Assembly (NCBI GenBank): GCA_029931535.1
Contig: JAQPZY010001064.1
Coordinates: forward strand, 806,001-870,000
Direction of reading: 5' to 3'
DNA length: 64,000 bases
DNA from: Margaritifera margaritifera
Taxonomy: Eukaryota; Mollusca; Bivalvia; Unionida; Margaritiferidae
Shown: piece by piece, positions 1 to 12,900 of the stretch
Numbering within the stretch: position 1 is the stretch's first letter
Layout of the letters: the number at the start of each line of letters is the position of its first letter
Position numbers and translations under genes: made by a program
Notes under the pieces: generated by a model
Told to the model about the DNA's origin: nothing
Seen by the model: only the letters and a program-made list of their open reading frames with translations
Databases searched by the model: none

Positions 1-430
1 AGAAACCATTGGTTGATTAGGAAACACCTAGCTGCTGATTGCAGAAATCAGGGGACTATATCACACATGACATTTTTATAGGATATTTGCCGTGAGGGAA
101 CTTAGAATGCCTGTTGAGATCAGGTAACCCCTATGTAAAGGTGACTGTTCAGACAGGTTTGACTGCATGCATGTCTTAAGAAGTAAATTTACGGAAAAAA
201 AACAGAGTAAAATTTGTATGCGACTGTTTTTATATTTATTTACCTTTGTGCATAAATATAACCTTTACCAGTGTAGTTACATTGCAAAAGGTTAAAATTG
301 TATGCCATATCTATTTAGGGGGAATTTGGTGTTACCTGTCCTTCCTCAAGTTTGATTTTTAATGTTTTCTTGAACAATTTTAAGGAATTATGACCCCAGT
401 TTGACTCGGAGCTTTGCCCTTTTAATACAT
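1..430. other. Non-coding sequence, one possible MITE end
   Basis: No exon or RNA gene is visible. The sequence CAGACAGGTTTGACTG near 152-167 matches the inverted end (CAGTCAAACCTGTCT) of a dispersed repeat that also ends the short tandem region near 26,270-26,285, so a transposon end may lie here. This is based only on end similarity. Confidence 0.3.
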
Positions 431-489
431 CATTGGAGGGAGGTGGGAGGGGGACAGATGTGACATATGGACACATTTCTAATCTTAAT

Positions 490-1775
490 GCAAGCAACGA
501 AAATGGTGCTGATCTGACATCCAATATGGATGCCATGGCAGCCATCTTGAAAATCTTGTTAATGCTACTTCTTCTGAACAGAAAGGCATATCACCATGGG
601 TGTTTAACCAGAAGACTCCTTATGATATCTGGTTGGAATTAAATGAAAATGGTGCTACCTCCTCTGTGACCACCTGGAAAATTGTGTTATCGCTACTCGC
701 CCTGGATGAATGGTTATATAGACATGGGGTTTACAGCAAAAGACTTCTTATGATGCCCAGTTGGTCCTAAATGAAAATTGCGCTGATCTGACATAGAATA
801 TGACCACCACAGCAGCCATCTTGAAAATCTTGTTTTAACTAATCCTAAATGGAAAGTCATATCGACATGGGGTTTTCATCAAAAGACTTCTTATGATGGC
901 TAGTTGGTTGTAATTGAAAATGGCACCTATCTGACCTCCAGTATGGCCATCATGATGGTCATATCGACATGGGCTTTTCTCCAATTGACTTCTTGTGGTG
1001 TTGAGTTGATCCTAAATGAAAATGGTGCTGATCTAACTCAGAATATGGCAGTCATCTTGAAAATGTTGTTTTCACTAATCCTCCTAAATTGAAAGTTGTA
1101 TTGACATGGGGGTTTTCACCAAAAGACTCGTGATGGTTAGTTGATCCAAAATGAAAATGGTGCTGATCTGATCTCCAATATGACCTCTATCTTGAAAATC
1201 TTGCTATTACTACTAGTCCTATATCAATGGTCATATCTACAAGGGATTTTTTACCAAAAGAATTCTTAAGCTGTCTAGTTGATCCTAAATGAGATTGATG
1301 CTAATCTGACATACAGTATGGCCACCTTGGCAGTTGTCTTGAAAATCTTGTTATTGCTGCTCCTTCTAAACGAAAGTCATATCGATATGGGGTTTTCGCC
1401 AGAAGACTTACGATGTCTAGTTCATCCTAAATGAAAATTTTGCCGATCTAACATCCACTATGGCCATCTTGAAAATCTTGTTATCATTACTCCTCCTTAA
1501 TGAATGAACATGGGGTTTTCACCAAAAGACTTCTAGTTCGTCCTAAATGAAAATGGTGACAATCTTTCATCCAATATGGCTTCCACAATAACCATCTTGA
1601 AAATCTTGTTATTGCTATTCCTTCAGAATGAATGTCATATTAACCGTTTTCACAAAAAGAATTCTAATGATCCTCAGATGGTTCTAAATGCAAATGGTGC
1701 TGATAACAGCTGACAAGATTGCTACAGTTGCGTTTGAAAATCTTCTTATTGCTAAAAAATATCAGATGGTTTTAG
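490..1775. repeat. Diverged tandem array, about 10 units of 100-145 bp
   Basis: Units recur with the landmarks GAAAATGGTGCTGATCTGAC, then ATGGCC..GCCATCTTGAAAATCTTG, then ATCGACATGGGGTTTTCACC and AAAAGACTTCTTATGATG. Starts of the first landmark fall near 499, 643, 772, 917, 1018, 1152, 1290, 1432, 1549 and 1690. The units differ by many substitutions and indels, so the array is old. The same unit occurs in the opposite orientation near 18,380-18,900. Short open frames here (for example 433-642 and 904-1092) come from the repeat and are not genes. Confidence 0.85.
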
Positions 1776-2950
1776 TTCTTTTTAGACAGTCAAGTGTCCA
1801 TCTCAGATATTAATTTTTCTTGTTTGCAAAATATAACATTTTGTTTGATACTTGGTTTTATGGATTGAGGAAGGTGTCCTATTGGATCCGTGGAATGATC
1901 ACTGTTTATTGAGTCTCAAAATTTATGGCTTGTAGTGACCACAAAATTCACAGATGCTGGTACCCAGTGAAAAATGCAGATTTCACAGCATTTTAAATGA
2001 CTTGCAAAATCAGTGTAATTTTTGAAGACATTCTTTACTGGGTACCATTTCTCACATTTCCAATTAATCAAGTCCGATATCAACCACTGAAAAGATCGTT
2101 GGCATATGTAGATTGTGATGGTTATATGAATATAAATTTAAAGGTCAGAAGGATATGTTCTTTGAATTACAGAATCCGGGGATCACACATCAAGTTCGAG
2201 ATTGCAAGAGAGAGTTTGTTAAGTATCTTCCTGGACTTGTATGGTCACCATTTCAAGTGATCTTAGATGTTTTAATAAACCAACTGCAAGTCATTGAGAT
2301 TTAACTGTTTTAAATTGTAACTCACACGCAACATGCAAATCAAGGTCAAATTAATGATTCTTTTTACAATTGGTTCAATTTATTGTTTCATCAGCATTTC
2401 ATAATAATTCAAAATGTTGAGGTACTTGTATGTCTACTGAATTTTACTTATTCATTCTACTTTTTTTTACACGCTTTTACCCATTTTTAATATAGACCAC
2501 ATTTAGAATATAATTACATTCAGTTTTTGGAATAATAAAATTTTTGTGTCTTTTTTTTTTCATTTCATACAAATAGCAAATTATACATTTACTGTATTTT
2601 CTTGAGTGACGATTGTATAACAAGCAGTTCTGTATGCTAAATTGAAAGATACATGAAGCACTCCACATAAACTGTGCTGAGATCGACATAAAAATGTTAA
2701 AACATGTAAAAAAAAAAAAAAATTATTTAACATGTACATATTATTTTAATAAAGCTAATATTTTACAAGCATTCACTTTTTCCTCTTGACAGGGCATGAT
2801 CGCCATGTTGAACAAGCAGTTACTATGTCAAAAACCGCGTCAAACAAATGTATCACATTTTTTTTATGGAACTGTCATAATAATTATGTAGATGTAACCT
2901 TTATCTTCTTAGGTACAATGCATCTATTTGTATTTTCAAATGCAGGTTGT
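1776..2950. other. Non-coding AT-rich sequence
   Basis: No conserved coding motif, splice-flanked exon or RNA gene was seen. The open frame at 1997-2260 has no recognisable domain and no supporting signals. Confidence 0.4.
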
Positions 2951-2954
2951 TTTT

Positions 2955-3260
2955 AAAATTGTAAAAGACTATAAATGCAGCTGTGCTGCAGTGCATTTTA
3001 AATTGTAAAAGACTTAACACAGCTGTGCTGCAGTGTATTTTAACATTTTTAAGACTAAACACAGCTGTGCTGCAGTGTATTTAAAAATTGTAAAAGACTA
3101 AACACAGCCATGCTGCAGTGTATTTTAAAATTGTAAAAGACTGTAAACACAGCTGTAGTGCAGTGCATTTTAAAATTGTAAGACTTAACACAGCTGTGAT
3201 GCAGTGTATTTTAAAATTGTTAAAGATTATAAACACAGCTGTGCTGCCGTGAACTTTGTT
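2955..3260. repeat. Tandem repeat, 6 units of about 55-60 bp
   Basis: Each unit reads roughly TTTTAAAATTGTAAAAGACT, then AAACACAGCTGTGCTGCAGTG. The palindromic CAGCTGTGCTGCAG segment is the best preserved part. Copies differ by a few substitutions and small indels. Confidence 0.85.
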
Positions 3261-3519
3261 AATTTATGTTAACATTTTCCATGCAGTTTTGTAAGCTTTG
3301 TTGATTTTTAATTGTAGTATACAGACAGTACTGTATGTATGGGATAGAAAACGTATAACATGTTACCTTGTCAGTATGCAGAAGCTCAACATAGTGATTA
3401 CTTTGGCATCCGTGTACATGTTCGTCCATCTGTCCACACCCTCAATTAAAGTCAGTGTTCAAGTTTTTTCACTTGCTAGCTAAATAAAAGGTGAACTAGA
3501 CAGTAAAGAAGTTTCTTGT

Positions 3520-3870
3520 CTTGTACATGATTTCTCTTGTGTACCATCTGTAATTATAAGTCATAATGTGCTGGCAAATCAGGTCTATATTGTACATGAT
3601 TTCTCTTGTGTACCATCTGTACTCATAAGTCATAATGTGCTGGCAAATCAGGTCTATATTGTACATGATTTCTCTTGTGTACCATCTGTACTTATAAGTC
3701 ATAATGTGCTGGCAAATCAGGTCTATATTGTACATGATTTCTCTTGTGTACCATCTGTTCTTATAAGTCATAATGTGCTGGCAAATCAGGTCTATATTGT
3801 ACATGATTTCTCTTGTGTACCATCTGTACTTATAAGTCATAATGTGCTGGCAAATCAGGTCAATATTGTT
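3520..3870. repeat. 69-bp tandem array, about 5 near-identical units
   Basis: The unit starts TTGTACATGATTTCTCTTGT and ends with TGGCAAATCAGGTCTATA. Its length, 69 bp, is a multiple of three, so both strands stay open as 23-residue periodic frames (3568-3891 plus, 3496-3984 minus); these are artefacts of the period. The last unit runs straight into the end of a foldback MITE (3895-3990) that shares the CAGATCTGGGTCT motif, so the array was probably amplified from MITE sequence. Confidence 0.9.
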
Positions 3871-3894
3871 TATTATATTGATTACCCCTAACAA

Positions 3895-3990
3895 ACTGTA
3901 TACACCCAGATCTGCCAGTGTATTATATGATGACAGATCTGGGTCTGTGCAGTTTGCAGTTGAACTGGACTTATAAGCGAGCATGTATAG
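3895..3990. mobile_element. Partial foldback MITE of the TCTGGGTCTATGC family
   Basis: This segment contains ACCCAGATCTGCCAG, a stretch like TGACAGATCTGGGTCTGTGC, and the terminal motif GCAGTTGAACTGGACTTATAAGCGAG. The same right arm occurs at 16005-16068, 29777-29993, 39934-40122 and 46086-46308. The left arm appears to be replaced by the 69-bp tandem array. Confidence 0.7.
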
Positions 3991-5039
3991 TACATTGTGT
4001 TTAAGATTTTATTGTTTCATATTTTATTGCAGAAGCAAAGTGATAGTTACATCATGTTGACACTACATCTTTTACAGATGTACTATTCATTGTTGGGATG
4101 AATTATGTTCTTAAGTTCATGTAATAGTGTAGTAATGCAAGTACCTTCTTAAATTGCTCGGTCAGTATAAACTTTACACCTGTGAACAGCCTTAATTGAT
4201 CCACATTAATAAGGCAGTTCAAGAAATAATAGATTGGGGGATTCAGAAGGCATTTGTCTTGACTTGGTTTTTTTTGGAGAAAAAGAGAAAGACATGGTGA
4301 GCATGATGCCGTTTATTGGCTTCAGCTCAGTGTTAAAGTTTTTGTGCTAGCCAATGTTTAAGTTTTTGTGCAAACCCATAACTCTGTAAGAGGCGAGATC
4401 TAGCATTTATCTGAACCCATGTCTCTATTGGAAATGAATATTGGAAAAGGAAAATGTGATGGCTTTTTCTTCTACTGTTGGGATTTCTGTGATCTGTAAC
4501 TTACAATTCGAGTTTCAAACTCTCCTAGAAATCCAACTACCACCTGCCATTGTTTATATTTGTTATATTAATCTGACTATAAGAAAATTCTGAAATGCAT
4601 TTTATCACCAATTTGAAATGTTTTTTTTTATACATTTACTTGCTAGAAATAGATAGTTGTAATTTTATTTGAAATGATGAAATTAGTGCACAAGTGATGA
4701 CAAAAAGACTTAGTTTGTCAAAAGAAATGAAAATAAATGTTTTAACACTTCCTTTACTGTTTCTTGTCTTTACTTTTAAGCATAAATAAGACCACTTTAC
4801 TTTATTAAAAAAAATGTTGTCATTGTTTCTGGTTGCTGATGTCAGTATTTAGCTTTGGTGTTTTTGACCTTTTTACATCAAAACAATGCATCCCAAATTT
4901 TTTGGTTGAAGATAGCGCTTTAAGTTTAGAGACTCTATCAAGAACAAAGGAATGTGCTTGTCAGGTGCAGCAAGATGTGCCTTTTACAATTACATCATCA
5001 TATACTGTAAGCACTGAAAACATAACTGCAGCTGAATAA
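3991..5039. other. Non-coding AT-rich sequence
   Basis: Nothing recognisable was found. The open frame at 4833-5039 has no domain and runs into the neighbouring minisatellite. Confidence 0.4.
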
Positions 5040-6520
5040 TTGTGCAAACAGAATGTCAGTGAACTGCAGCTAAATAAGTGCAAAACAGAATGTCAGTGAA
5101 CTGCAGCTAAATAAGTGCAAACAGAATGCCAGTGAACTGCAGCTGAATAAATGTGAAAACAGAATGCCAGTGAACTGCAGCTGAATAAGTGTGAAAACAG
5201 AATGCCAGCGAACTGCAGCAGAATAAGTGTGCAAACAGAATGCCAGTGAACTGCAGCTGAATAAGTGTGAAAATAGAATGCCAGTGAACTGCAGCTGAAT
5301 AAGTGCAAACAGAATGCCAGTGAACTGCAGCTGAATAAGTGTGAAAACAGAATGCCAATGAACTGCAGCAGAATAAGTGTGCAAACAATGCCAGTGAACT
5401 GCAACTGAATAAGTGCACAAACAGAATGTCAGTAAACTGCAGCTGAATAAGTGCAAACAGAATGTCAGTAAACTGCAGCTGAACAAGTGTGAAAACAGAA
5501 TGCCAGTGAACTGCAGCTGAATAAGTGTGAAAACAGAATGCCAGTGAACTGCAGTTTACAAATGATGCCAGTAAACTGCAGCTGAATAAGTGCAAACAAT
5601 GCCAGTGAACTGCAGTTGAATAAGTGCAAACAGAATGCCAGTGAACTTCAGCTGAATAAGTGCAAAAATATGTTTTCAGTGAACTGCAGCTGAATAAGTG
5701 TGCAAACAGAATGTCAGTGAACTGCAGCTAAATAATTGCAAAACAGAATGCCAGTGAACTGCAGCTGAATAAGTGCCAACAGAATGTCAGTGAACAGCAG
5801 CTGAATAAGTGTGCAAACAGAATGTCAGTGAACTGCAACTGAATAAGTGTGCAAACAGAATGCCAATGAACTGCAGCTGAATAAGTGTGAAAACAGAATG
5901 CCAGTGAACTGCAGCAGAATAATTGTGCAAACAGAATGCCAGTGAACTACAACTGAATAAGTGCACAAACAGAATGTCAGTAAACTGCAGCTGAATAAGT
6001 GCAAACAGAACGTCAGTAAACTGAAGCTGAACAAGTGTGAAAACAGAATGCCAGTGAACTGCAGCTGAATAAGTGTGAAAACAGAATGCCAGTGAACTGC
6101 AGCTGAATAAGTGCACAAACAGAATGCCAGTGAACTGCAGTGTGCAAATGATGCCAGTAAACTGCAGCTGAATAAGTGCAAACAATGCCAGTGAACTGCA
6201 GTTGAATAAGTGCAAACAGAATGCCAGTGAACTTCAGCTGAATAAGTGCAAAAATATGTTTTCAGTGAACTGCAGCTGAATAAGTGTGCAAACAGAATGT
6301 CAGTGAACTGCAGCTAAATAAGTGCAAAACAGAATGCCAGTGAACTGCAGCTGAATAAGTGTGCCAACAGAATGTAAGTGAACAGCAGCTGAATAAGTGT
6401 GCAAACAGAATGTCAGTGAACTGGAACTGAATAAGTGTGCAAACAGAATGTCAGTGAACTGCAGCTGAATAAGTGCATAAACAGAATGTCAGTGAACTGC
6501 AGCTGAATAAGTGTGCAGAT
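5040..6520. repeat. 36-38-bp minisatellite with a higher-order period
   Basis: The array has about 40 units of CAGAATGCCAGTGAACTGCA followed by GCTGAATAAGTGTGCAAA, with variable spacing. A distinctive variant block (AAAATATGTTTTCAGTG) occurs near 5666 and again near 6252, and its neighbours repeat in the same order. This shows a higher-order duplication of about 586 bp. All minus-strand frames stay open for long stretches and read as repeats of leucine, cysteine, histidine and serine; they have no start context or domain and are rejected as genes. Confidence 0.9.
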
Positions 6521-8960
6521 GAAAGTCTGTGAAACTAAATAGAACAGAATAAATTAAACAAACAAAAATAATGGACAGACTAATGCTTAATTTTGATCTC
6601 TGTGAAATGGAATAATTTGATGCTTTCCTCTCCTTTCAGAAAACAATTAAAATTGAGGCACATGGTCAATTACGTTTTCAAACTTGTAACAAGTGTGTCA
6701 AGTTATGATATCACAATTTTAACTGACAGCAATTGCTTTCTATATTTTGTATTGACAAATAAAATTTAATTGATCAAATTCTTATTTTAATATATTTTCC
6801 AGTAAAAACGGTGGGTTAATTTAGGTGTCTTAAATCTATGAATGTTGCATGGATTATGGACAATTAGAATTGATTGTAATTTTAGAATATTTACATAGCA
6901 AAAACAGAAAAGAAATCTGCAGTTATCTTTGGTAAGCGTGATGAAGTCACACACTTTATTGGATAACTTGTAAAGACCCATCTCCATTTTGATGCTGTGA
7001 ATTATGTGATGAGAAAGATGTTAACTTTTCCATTTTTGTTCTGGATGTTGCTAATATTTCTTTATTTATAATGCACAGGAATTTTCTTACACTTGATTTG
7101 TAATAGAATTACTGTACATCCCCAGAGGAACCTTTGTGCATATAGTGTTAACCTAGTCTATCTGCCTGTCAATCACACATTTCTAAAGTTTTGTGTTTAA
7201 CTTGGTTTCTTTGTTTTTCCCAGAGACATGCTCCTTTGCCTGTAGATATGTCTTTCTGAGACCAACCTCACTCTACCAAAATTAGGTCACATTGGCCTAC
7301 AATTTGACATAAGTAAATTAAGTTCTGTTGTGCTTTTAGATCAGTTTCTTTAACCTATGCTCAGTATTTGAAATTCGTCTTAAAATGCTGTAGACTTTCT
7401 ACTTGCATTAAAAAATACAGCGGAAAAAAACGAATTTTTTATACCTGATTTTTATTAGGTTGAAAATTGTTTGTTTCGGAACCGGAGTTTGTGTCCGGAT
7501 TTTAAACTTTTTGGCCTTAGATCTGAAGCAGACCGGTCCAAACTGCACACGAACAGATGAACCTTTGCAAAAAGTAGGATAAGTTTGCGACTTGCAGTAA
7601 AAAGGGACCAGTAAACGAAAATCATGGGTCCAATAAGGAAAAAAAAAAGAAGTCCAATTTTTACCCTCACGCACATGCACGGGGGAAATAGCCAAGCTGC
7701 TCAATTTCTACAGTCAAAAGTATTTTTGCATAATAATCTGGAATCAGATTCTTTACACTGACAATTTTTCACTACTTACAAACTGTGAAATTGCTCTAAC
7801 AATTGTCACTGATGTGATGACATCATCACCAGTAGTTGTATCTGTACAACTTTATTTGAATGAATGATATAATAAATAAAATTTGCAGACAAATACTCTA
7901 CAACTACATTTTTATGTTTACTGCAGCTGTAGCTATATTTGATTAATTGTAAATTCAATACTGTGTTTTGAATTTGATGCAGTTTCTATTTTATTAAAGC
8001 ACACTTTCAATAAGAGGAGATATTAAAGCAATGGTTCTCTTCCTTTATTACTATCATAAATGGAAATCCCAACTTTGGTAAATCTATTCAAAAATGAACC
8101 AAAACGAAACCAAAAACACCAATGAATAGAAGTGATACATGCAAAGTCAGAAAGCATTTCTGAGGCCATAAACGAAAAAGGACCAGATGATAGCTGAAAT
8201 GCTAATGTGAATAGAATGCAAACTTAAATTCAGAATAAATGCAAATGAAATGATAACAGAATGGAAATGAAATGCAGAATTAATGCAAAATGAAATGCAG
8301 ATGTGGTAAATTACCCAATGCATGGTCTGTGCACTGCCGTCCCTCATATAACACACTTATGATCATGGATTCAAGTAAATGGGCTAAATTTAATTCTATC
8401 ATTGCTAAATAACTAATACTAGTAATTACTATTAAGAATCAGTGATGGTATGGTTCTGCATATAACATACCCTATTTATTGTACATGTACAGCAAATTAC
8501 AATTAACGGTGAATAAGCAATGTATTATACAATGATAAGTATCAAGACTCTGGCTGTTGACTGAGATTCTCTCACTTAGTGTAAGGCTGATATAGTCAGT
8601 TTCAGCCCATAACTATAACCAATTTCTGGTATTTAAAAGGACTTGCTCTAATTGCATTTTTTATGCTGAATGATGCAATTGAGAAGGACAAGGTTTTGTT
8701 AATCATATTATCATTTTTACTCTTTTAAATTTGCAGTAATGCAAGTTAAAAATGTCCTCTTACATTTCGGGAGTCAGTTATGGGTACATTTTCAAACAGA
8801 CAATAGTGTTTGTAAGTCATGTGAATGACTGTCAGTTGCCTGCCTGTATTGTCAAAATATGATCACATCAGGAATTGCTTGTTCGCAGTAAATTGCTATT
8901 CACTGTAGTTTTGGTAACAACTATACACATTATAGGACCACCTAGCTTGTGAGATTACCT
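6521..8960. other. Non-coding sequence, no gene recognised
   Basis: The sequence is AT-rich. The minus-strand open frame at 7408-7704 is the least AT-rich piece, but it shows no known domain and no convincing splice context, so I leave it unassigned. A small repeat of AATGCA and GAAATGCA motifs is seen near 8200-8300. Confidence 0.35.
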
Positions 8961-8968
8961 CAGTAAAA

Positions 8969-9131
8969 TGTGGTCTCACTTACAATGCAGTCTCACTTAT
9001 AACTCATTCCACTCAAAGGAGCCACCTTAAAGTGAGGGACCACTGTATAATGTAGTCTCACTTGCAATATTGTCTCACTTATAACCCAGTCTACCCAAAG
9101 AAGCCACCATAAAGTGAGGGACCACTGTATA
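8969..9131. repeat. Two tandem 81-bp units
   Basis: The two copies (8969-9050 and 9051-9131) both run from TGTGGTCTCACTTACAAT to AAAGTGAGGGACCACTGTATA. GTGGTCTCACT and AGTGAGGGACCACT are inverted relative to each other, so each unit looks like a small foldback transposon end pair. Confidence 0.7.
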
Positions 9132-9888
9132 AACAAATGCAAAATTATCCTGTATTGTTTTAAGTGCTTACATAGAAGCTGTCAAAACTATATAAAGGGA
9201 GGTAACCACTCTTATTAATTTTCTCAGAATTAGAATTTTATTTATGTCGCTTAACATATCTGGCCTGGCCAGTTAGAGTCAAAAGGCCAGAAGAGCTAAA
9301 TATAGAAATAGCCTTATTATTAGACGCACAGCTATTTTTTGTAACAGACAGTAAACAGCATGCCATAGGATTTGAGGGATGAAATTCCTCCAAGCCAAAA
9401 ACCATTGTCCTGTGCTTCTCTAAAATGCGACAACAAACTCAAACTGTACCAATAAAAAAAATCTTGATACATTCTTAGCTGTACAATCTAATATGATAGC
9501 TTTCTTCATGAACCAATAACAAACAAAACTGTGTTATGAAAAATAAAACATTTCATACTACAGTTGAAAATATTTGTAATAGGAAACAGAAATAAATACA
9601 TAACTGACTTGATGAACATCAAATGTCTCATACTTTCACACTTATTCTTTCAACACATACATACCTATGCTGGCTTTTAAAATGGACGAGTTAATCAATG
9701 AAAAGGTTGGTCCTAAGTGTGTATGTTTGCTGTGTGTGCACACAAACATGAACACACATCAGAATTTAATTGAAAAGTCCTTGCCCATAGCAGAGACACA
9801 GGGACACATACACACACATATATACACAGATATAAACATTCTATAACACAACTATGCTTGTCGTGAACAACAACAGCTGACTGTGGCA
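9132..9888. other. Probable 3' UTR and flank of the CHK2 gene
   Basis: This lies directly downstream of the CHK2 stop codon on the minus strand. A minus-strand AATAAA (plus strand TTTATT near 9239-9244) could be the polyadenylation signal, giving a 3' UTR of about 650 nt. An imperfect CA-rich stretch sits near 9740-9830. The UTR extent is a guess; only transcript reads can fix it. Confidence 0.3.
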
Positions 9889-9987
9889 TTACTCTGATGA
9901 CAGCGATGGCACCGGTGAGTTTGTGTCCGATGATCCTTTCCTCTTTAGTCCAGGTTCTTCACCATCTTCAAGTGTTCGTTTCTTTGG
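9889..9987 (-). CDS. CHEK2: CHEK2 last coding exon (exon 15), NLS tail
   Basis: The acceptor TTGCTTACAG precedes CCAAAGAAACG in phase 0, and the exon ends with TAA after 32 residues. The two basic clusters, PKKR and LKRK, are spaced by an acidic LEDGEEPG stretch, as in the human tail (KRPRE...TKRPA), where this region is the nuclear localisation signal. The last residues are rich in serine and proline (SPVPSLSSE). Confidence 0.88.
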   Translation of the reverse strand, partial: PKKRTLEDGEEPGLKRKGSSDTNSPVPSLSSE

Positions 9988-12900
9988 CTGTAAGCAAAAT
10001 TTAAAACAAAGTAAAATGTCTAATTAGACAGCATTTGGCATTAATTATAGTAATGCCCAATTCTTGACAGATGCCACCCCAAGACAAGTGGCCACCATAA
10101 CAGGCACTGAAGTTTTACATTTTTAGCATTTATTTTCCCTCGTGAGAGACTACCTGAGGCTCTCTGTTCATCACAAAAGGATATCAAAAATGCATATTTT
10201 TTTTCTTTCTATATAATTTGCAATTATTGAGGAGTCTTTATTCTACTATGTATGCTAGTCTTTGCTCAGCAGAATCTAAGAAAATCTCAGAATTACATAC
10301 AAATTATGCAATTGATTTGTTGCCATTTTCCATCTTGAGCTCCCAGATTACCTACACAATAGACTCTGCAGTTTTTGTTGGTTACTGCTGATTTATCACC
10401 TGTGACCTATATTCACCTCAATCCAGTACAAATGATTTTGATTGAAATTTTGAATAAACCTGATTGTCAGATCACTGTATTTAACTGCATGAAATAAATA
10501 AGTCCATTTGTAACATCATCTTAAGCACAAGGGTTCTGCAGAATGTGCCAACTTGACTGAAGCAAACACTGGGATGATTCTGCCATATTAATTAGGGCCA
10601 CTTAGTGGCCCCAATTTCCATTGGCGGCCCCTAAAGTTTTATTTTTAAATATCCCAATTGAAAGTTAGAAAATCTTGCTTGCCAGAACTTTCACCTTATT
10701 CCATTCATATCCATAACACGAGTTATAAGATCGGAACTGTACTTTTACTTTTTTCCTAATCAGAAGTCATCTAAATCATACAAAAGCTTGGCATAGCTTT
10801 TACATGCATTTAATTACAATAAGTCAGGGTCCAAGCTGGATCCTAATATTGAGCAAAATTACCTCTCCAGCCAGAAAAGGGTGAGGATGGTGAAAATAGG
10901 AACAAGTGGGTGTTAAAAATTCAAAATAATCATTTTAAACTAATGTTTTTGCATATTTTCACGTCTGGTTATTAAAATGATGATGAAATATTATTAAAAG
11001 TTTATAAAAATATAAAAACTTTTCTGATTTGCTACATCGCAGTTGTTGTATAACATAAAACAGCAACCTTGAACAAAGTTTACAGTCGAAAATCAGCAAC
11101 AGCTTTTACAGCAAAAGTCCTCATTTTACATGTCTGTATGATGAAATATTGAATACAATGATTAATTTTATTAGTAATGGACCTGGATATGTCCACTGAG
11201 TCCTAATTTCTTCAGATTCATCTTCAAGAATTCAGTTTTTCACTTGTTTATGAAGGATCATGTGTGAATTTTTGGCGAGAATTCCATTGATGACTACGTA
11301 ATTTCTGATATTTATGATCATAAAATTAATGCCCACAGCTACCCATTTTCATAGCAACAGATATGTATTCCTTCCTTAATTAAAACAATTTTTTGACTAG
11401 CTGTTTGGATATTTGACAATACATATTGGTAATGGTCAATACACACATTTTGTGCTTTCAATTGCTTAAATTCAACACATGGCCTGAGATTTGTCTGTCA
11501 AGGTATGCTTGGAGTCACATGGTCTAGCGTGAAATATTAAATTACTTTTTTCAACTACTTCTAAAGAACCAAATCATGTTTTTTTGACATTATATTTCAA
11601 GTTTTTTTATTGAAAATGGAATATAATTTAAAATAGTGTACAGTATTCTAGTTTGTTGAAGAGCAGTGGTGGCTTAGTGGTTAGTATGCCTCACTTGTGA
11701 TCGAAAGGATGCAGGTTTGAATCCTACCATCAGAGTAGTTTAGGTCAACTACTGTGGTGTGTCCTTGGGCAAGGCACTCAGCTCTGATTGCTTCAGCACT
11801 AAATAACCTAATTGTTTTGCTGTGCTGTAAAACACCAAACCAAAGTCACCAGCCATTGGCCTGTCCAGCTTTTCTTTAAATCTTTCTTACAGCCTTCCTT
11901 CCAGCCAGGCGGAACATGCATTATCGATTGCCTACAAATGACCAGGCACCCACCCAAGCTTTCCAGTGAATTTAGGAATTGTCGGATCTTATCCCCTCTT
12001 AACACTTTGTCCATCTGGGTATGGAATTTCTGACCCATCTTAATCTCATTCGTCTCAAATACAAATTGCATGGTTTATTGAGCTGTCAGTGTCAGCCTCA
12101 AACAGGAAATTGGTTTCTGTAAGGAAGTTTCTCCAACTCCTCTGTTTAATAAATGCAATGGCAGATTTGATTCTTCAAAGCCAGCTCTGTATGGGCCCTC
12201 TGCAGGTGGCATTGCTTGCTCAGTGGCACCCATTTCCGGTTGTCTGGATCAGCACATATTGATCTCAACGGAGTTTAAAACAGTTCCTGCATCAGTGGCA
12301 AGACAAGCAATAGCTCATGACAGGAATTTTGCTGGAGAAGTCTGGATCAGACTCTTGATTTTGTACAGATGCCAGCTCATCCTGCAGGGGCCCACATGAG
12401 AAAACTCAATATAAACCTTTTGGAAATGAAGGCTATAATTAATGCATTTCATTCATGGTGAGAGAACCTGTGTGGGAAAGTGATTCTCATAATGTCAGAC
12501 AATTCTGTAGTGGTCACTTACCTCCTCACCTGACTTCAACATTCTGCTCTGGGAGTTTCTATGCTGATGCTCCCGGAACAAGCTAACGGTCCAGATCAGA
12601 CACATTCCCAGCAGACTGAATGTGATTGCAGATTCTCAGGCAAGAAGGGGTCAAACTCTGCACACATCCATGGATCTTTCAGCAGATTTTTACACTCTGA
12701 GGTCATCCAATGATAGATCTCTTTTCGATGAGGTGGAATCAAACTGCCACCTTCATCTCTCTTGTCCTAGACCGGAACGCTTGGGCTGTGGACACTCTGG
12801 CAGTCAGTTGGGATGGGATTTGGGGCTATGCCTTCCCTCCACTGTTCTGATTCCATGAGTCATTCAGAAAATCAGGGACCAGACTTGCAAAGTCATTCTG

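Noticed and set aside
3496..3984. Overlapping long frames on both strands with 23-residue repeats
   Set aside because: They come from a 69-bp tandem repeat whose length is a multiple of three; no start context, domain or splice signal.
5070..6215. Several minus-strand frames rich in Leu, Cys, His and Ser
   Set aside because: Minisatellite read in different frames. All three minus frames are open at once, which is not what a gene looks like.
7408..7704. 98-codon minus frame as a conserved gene
   Set aside because: No recognised domain, no splice context that would link it to other exons, and alternative frames are equally open.
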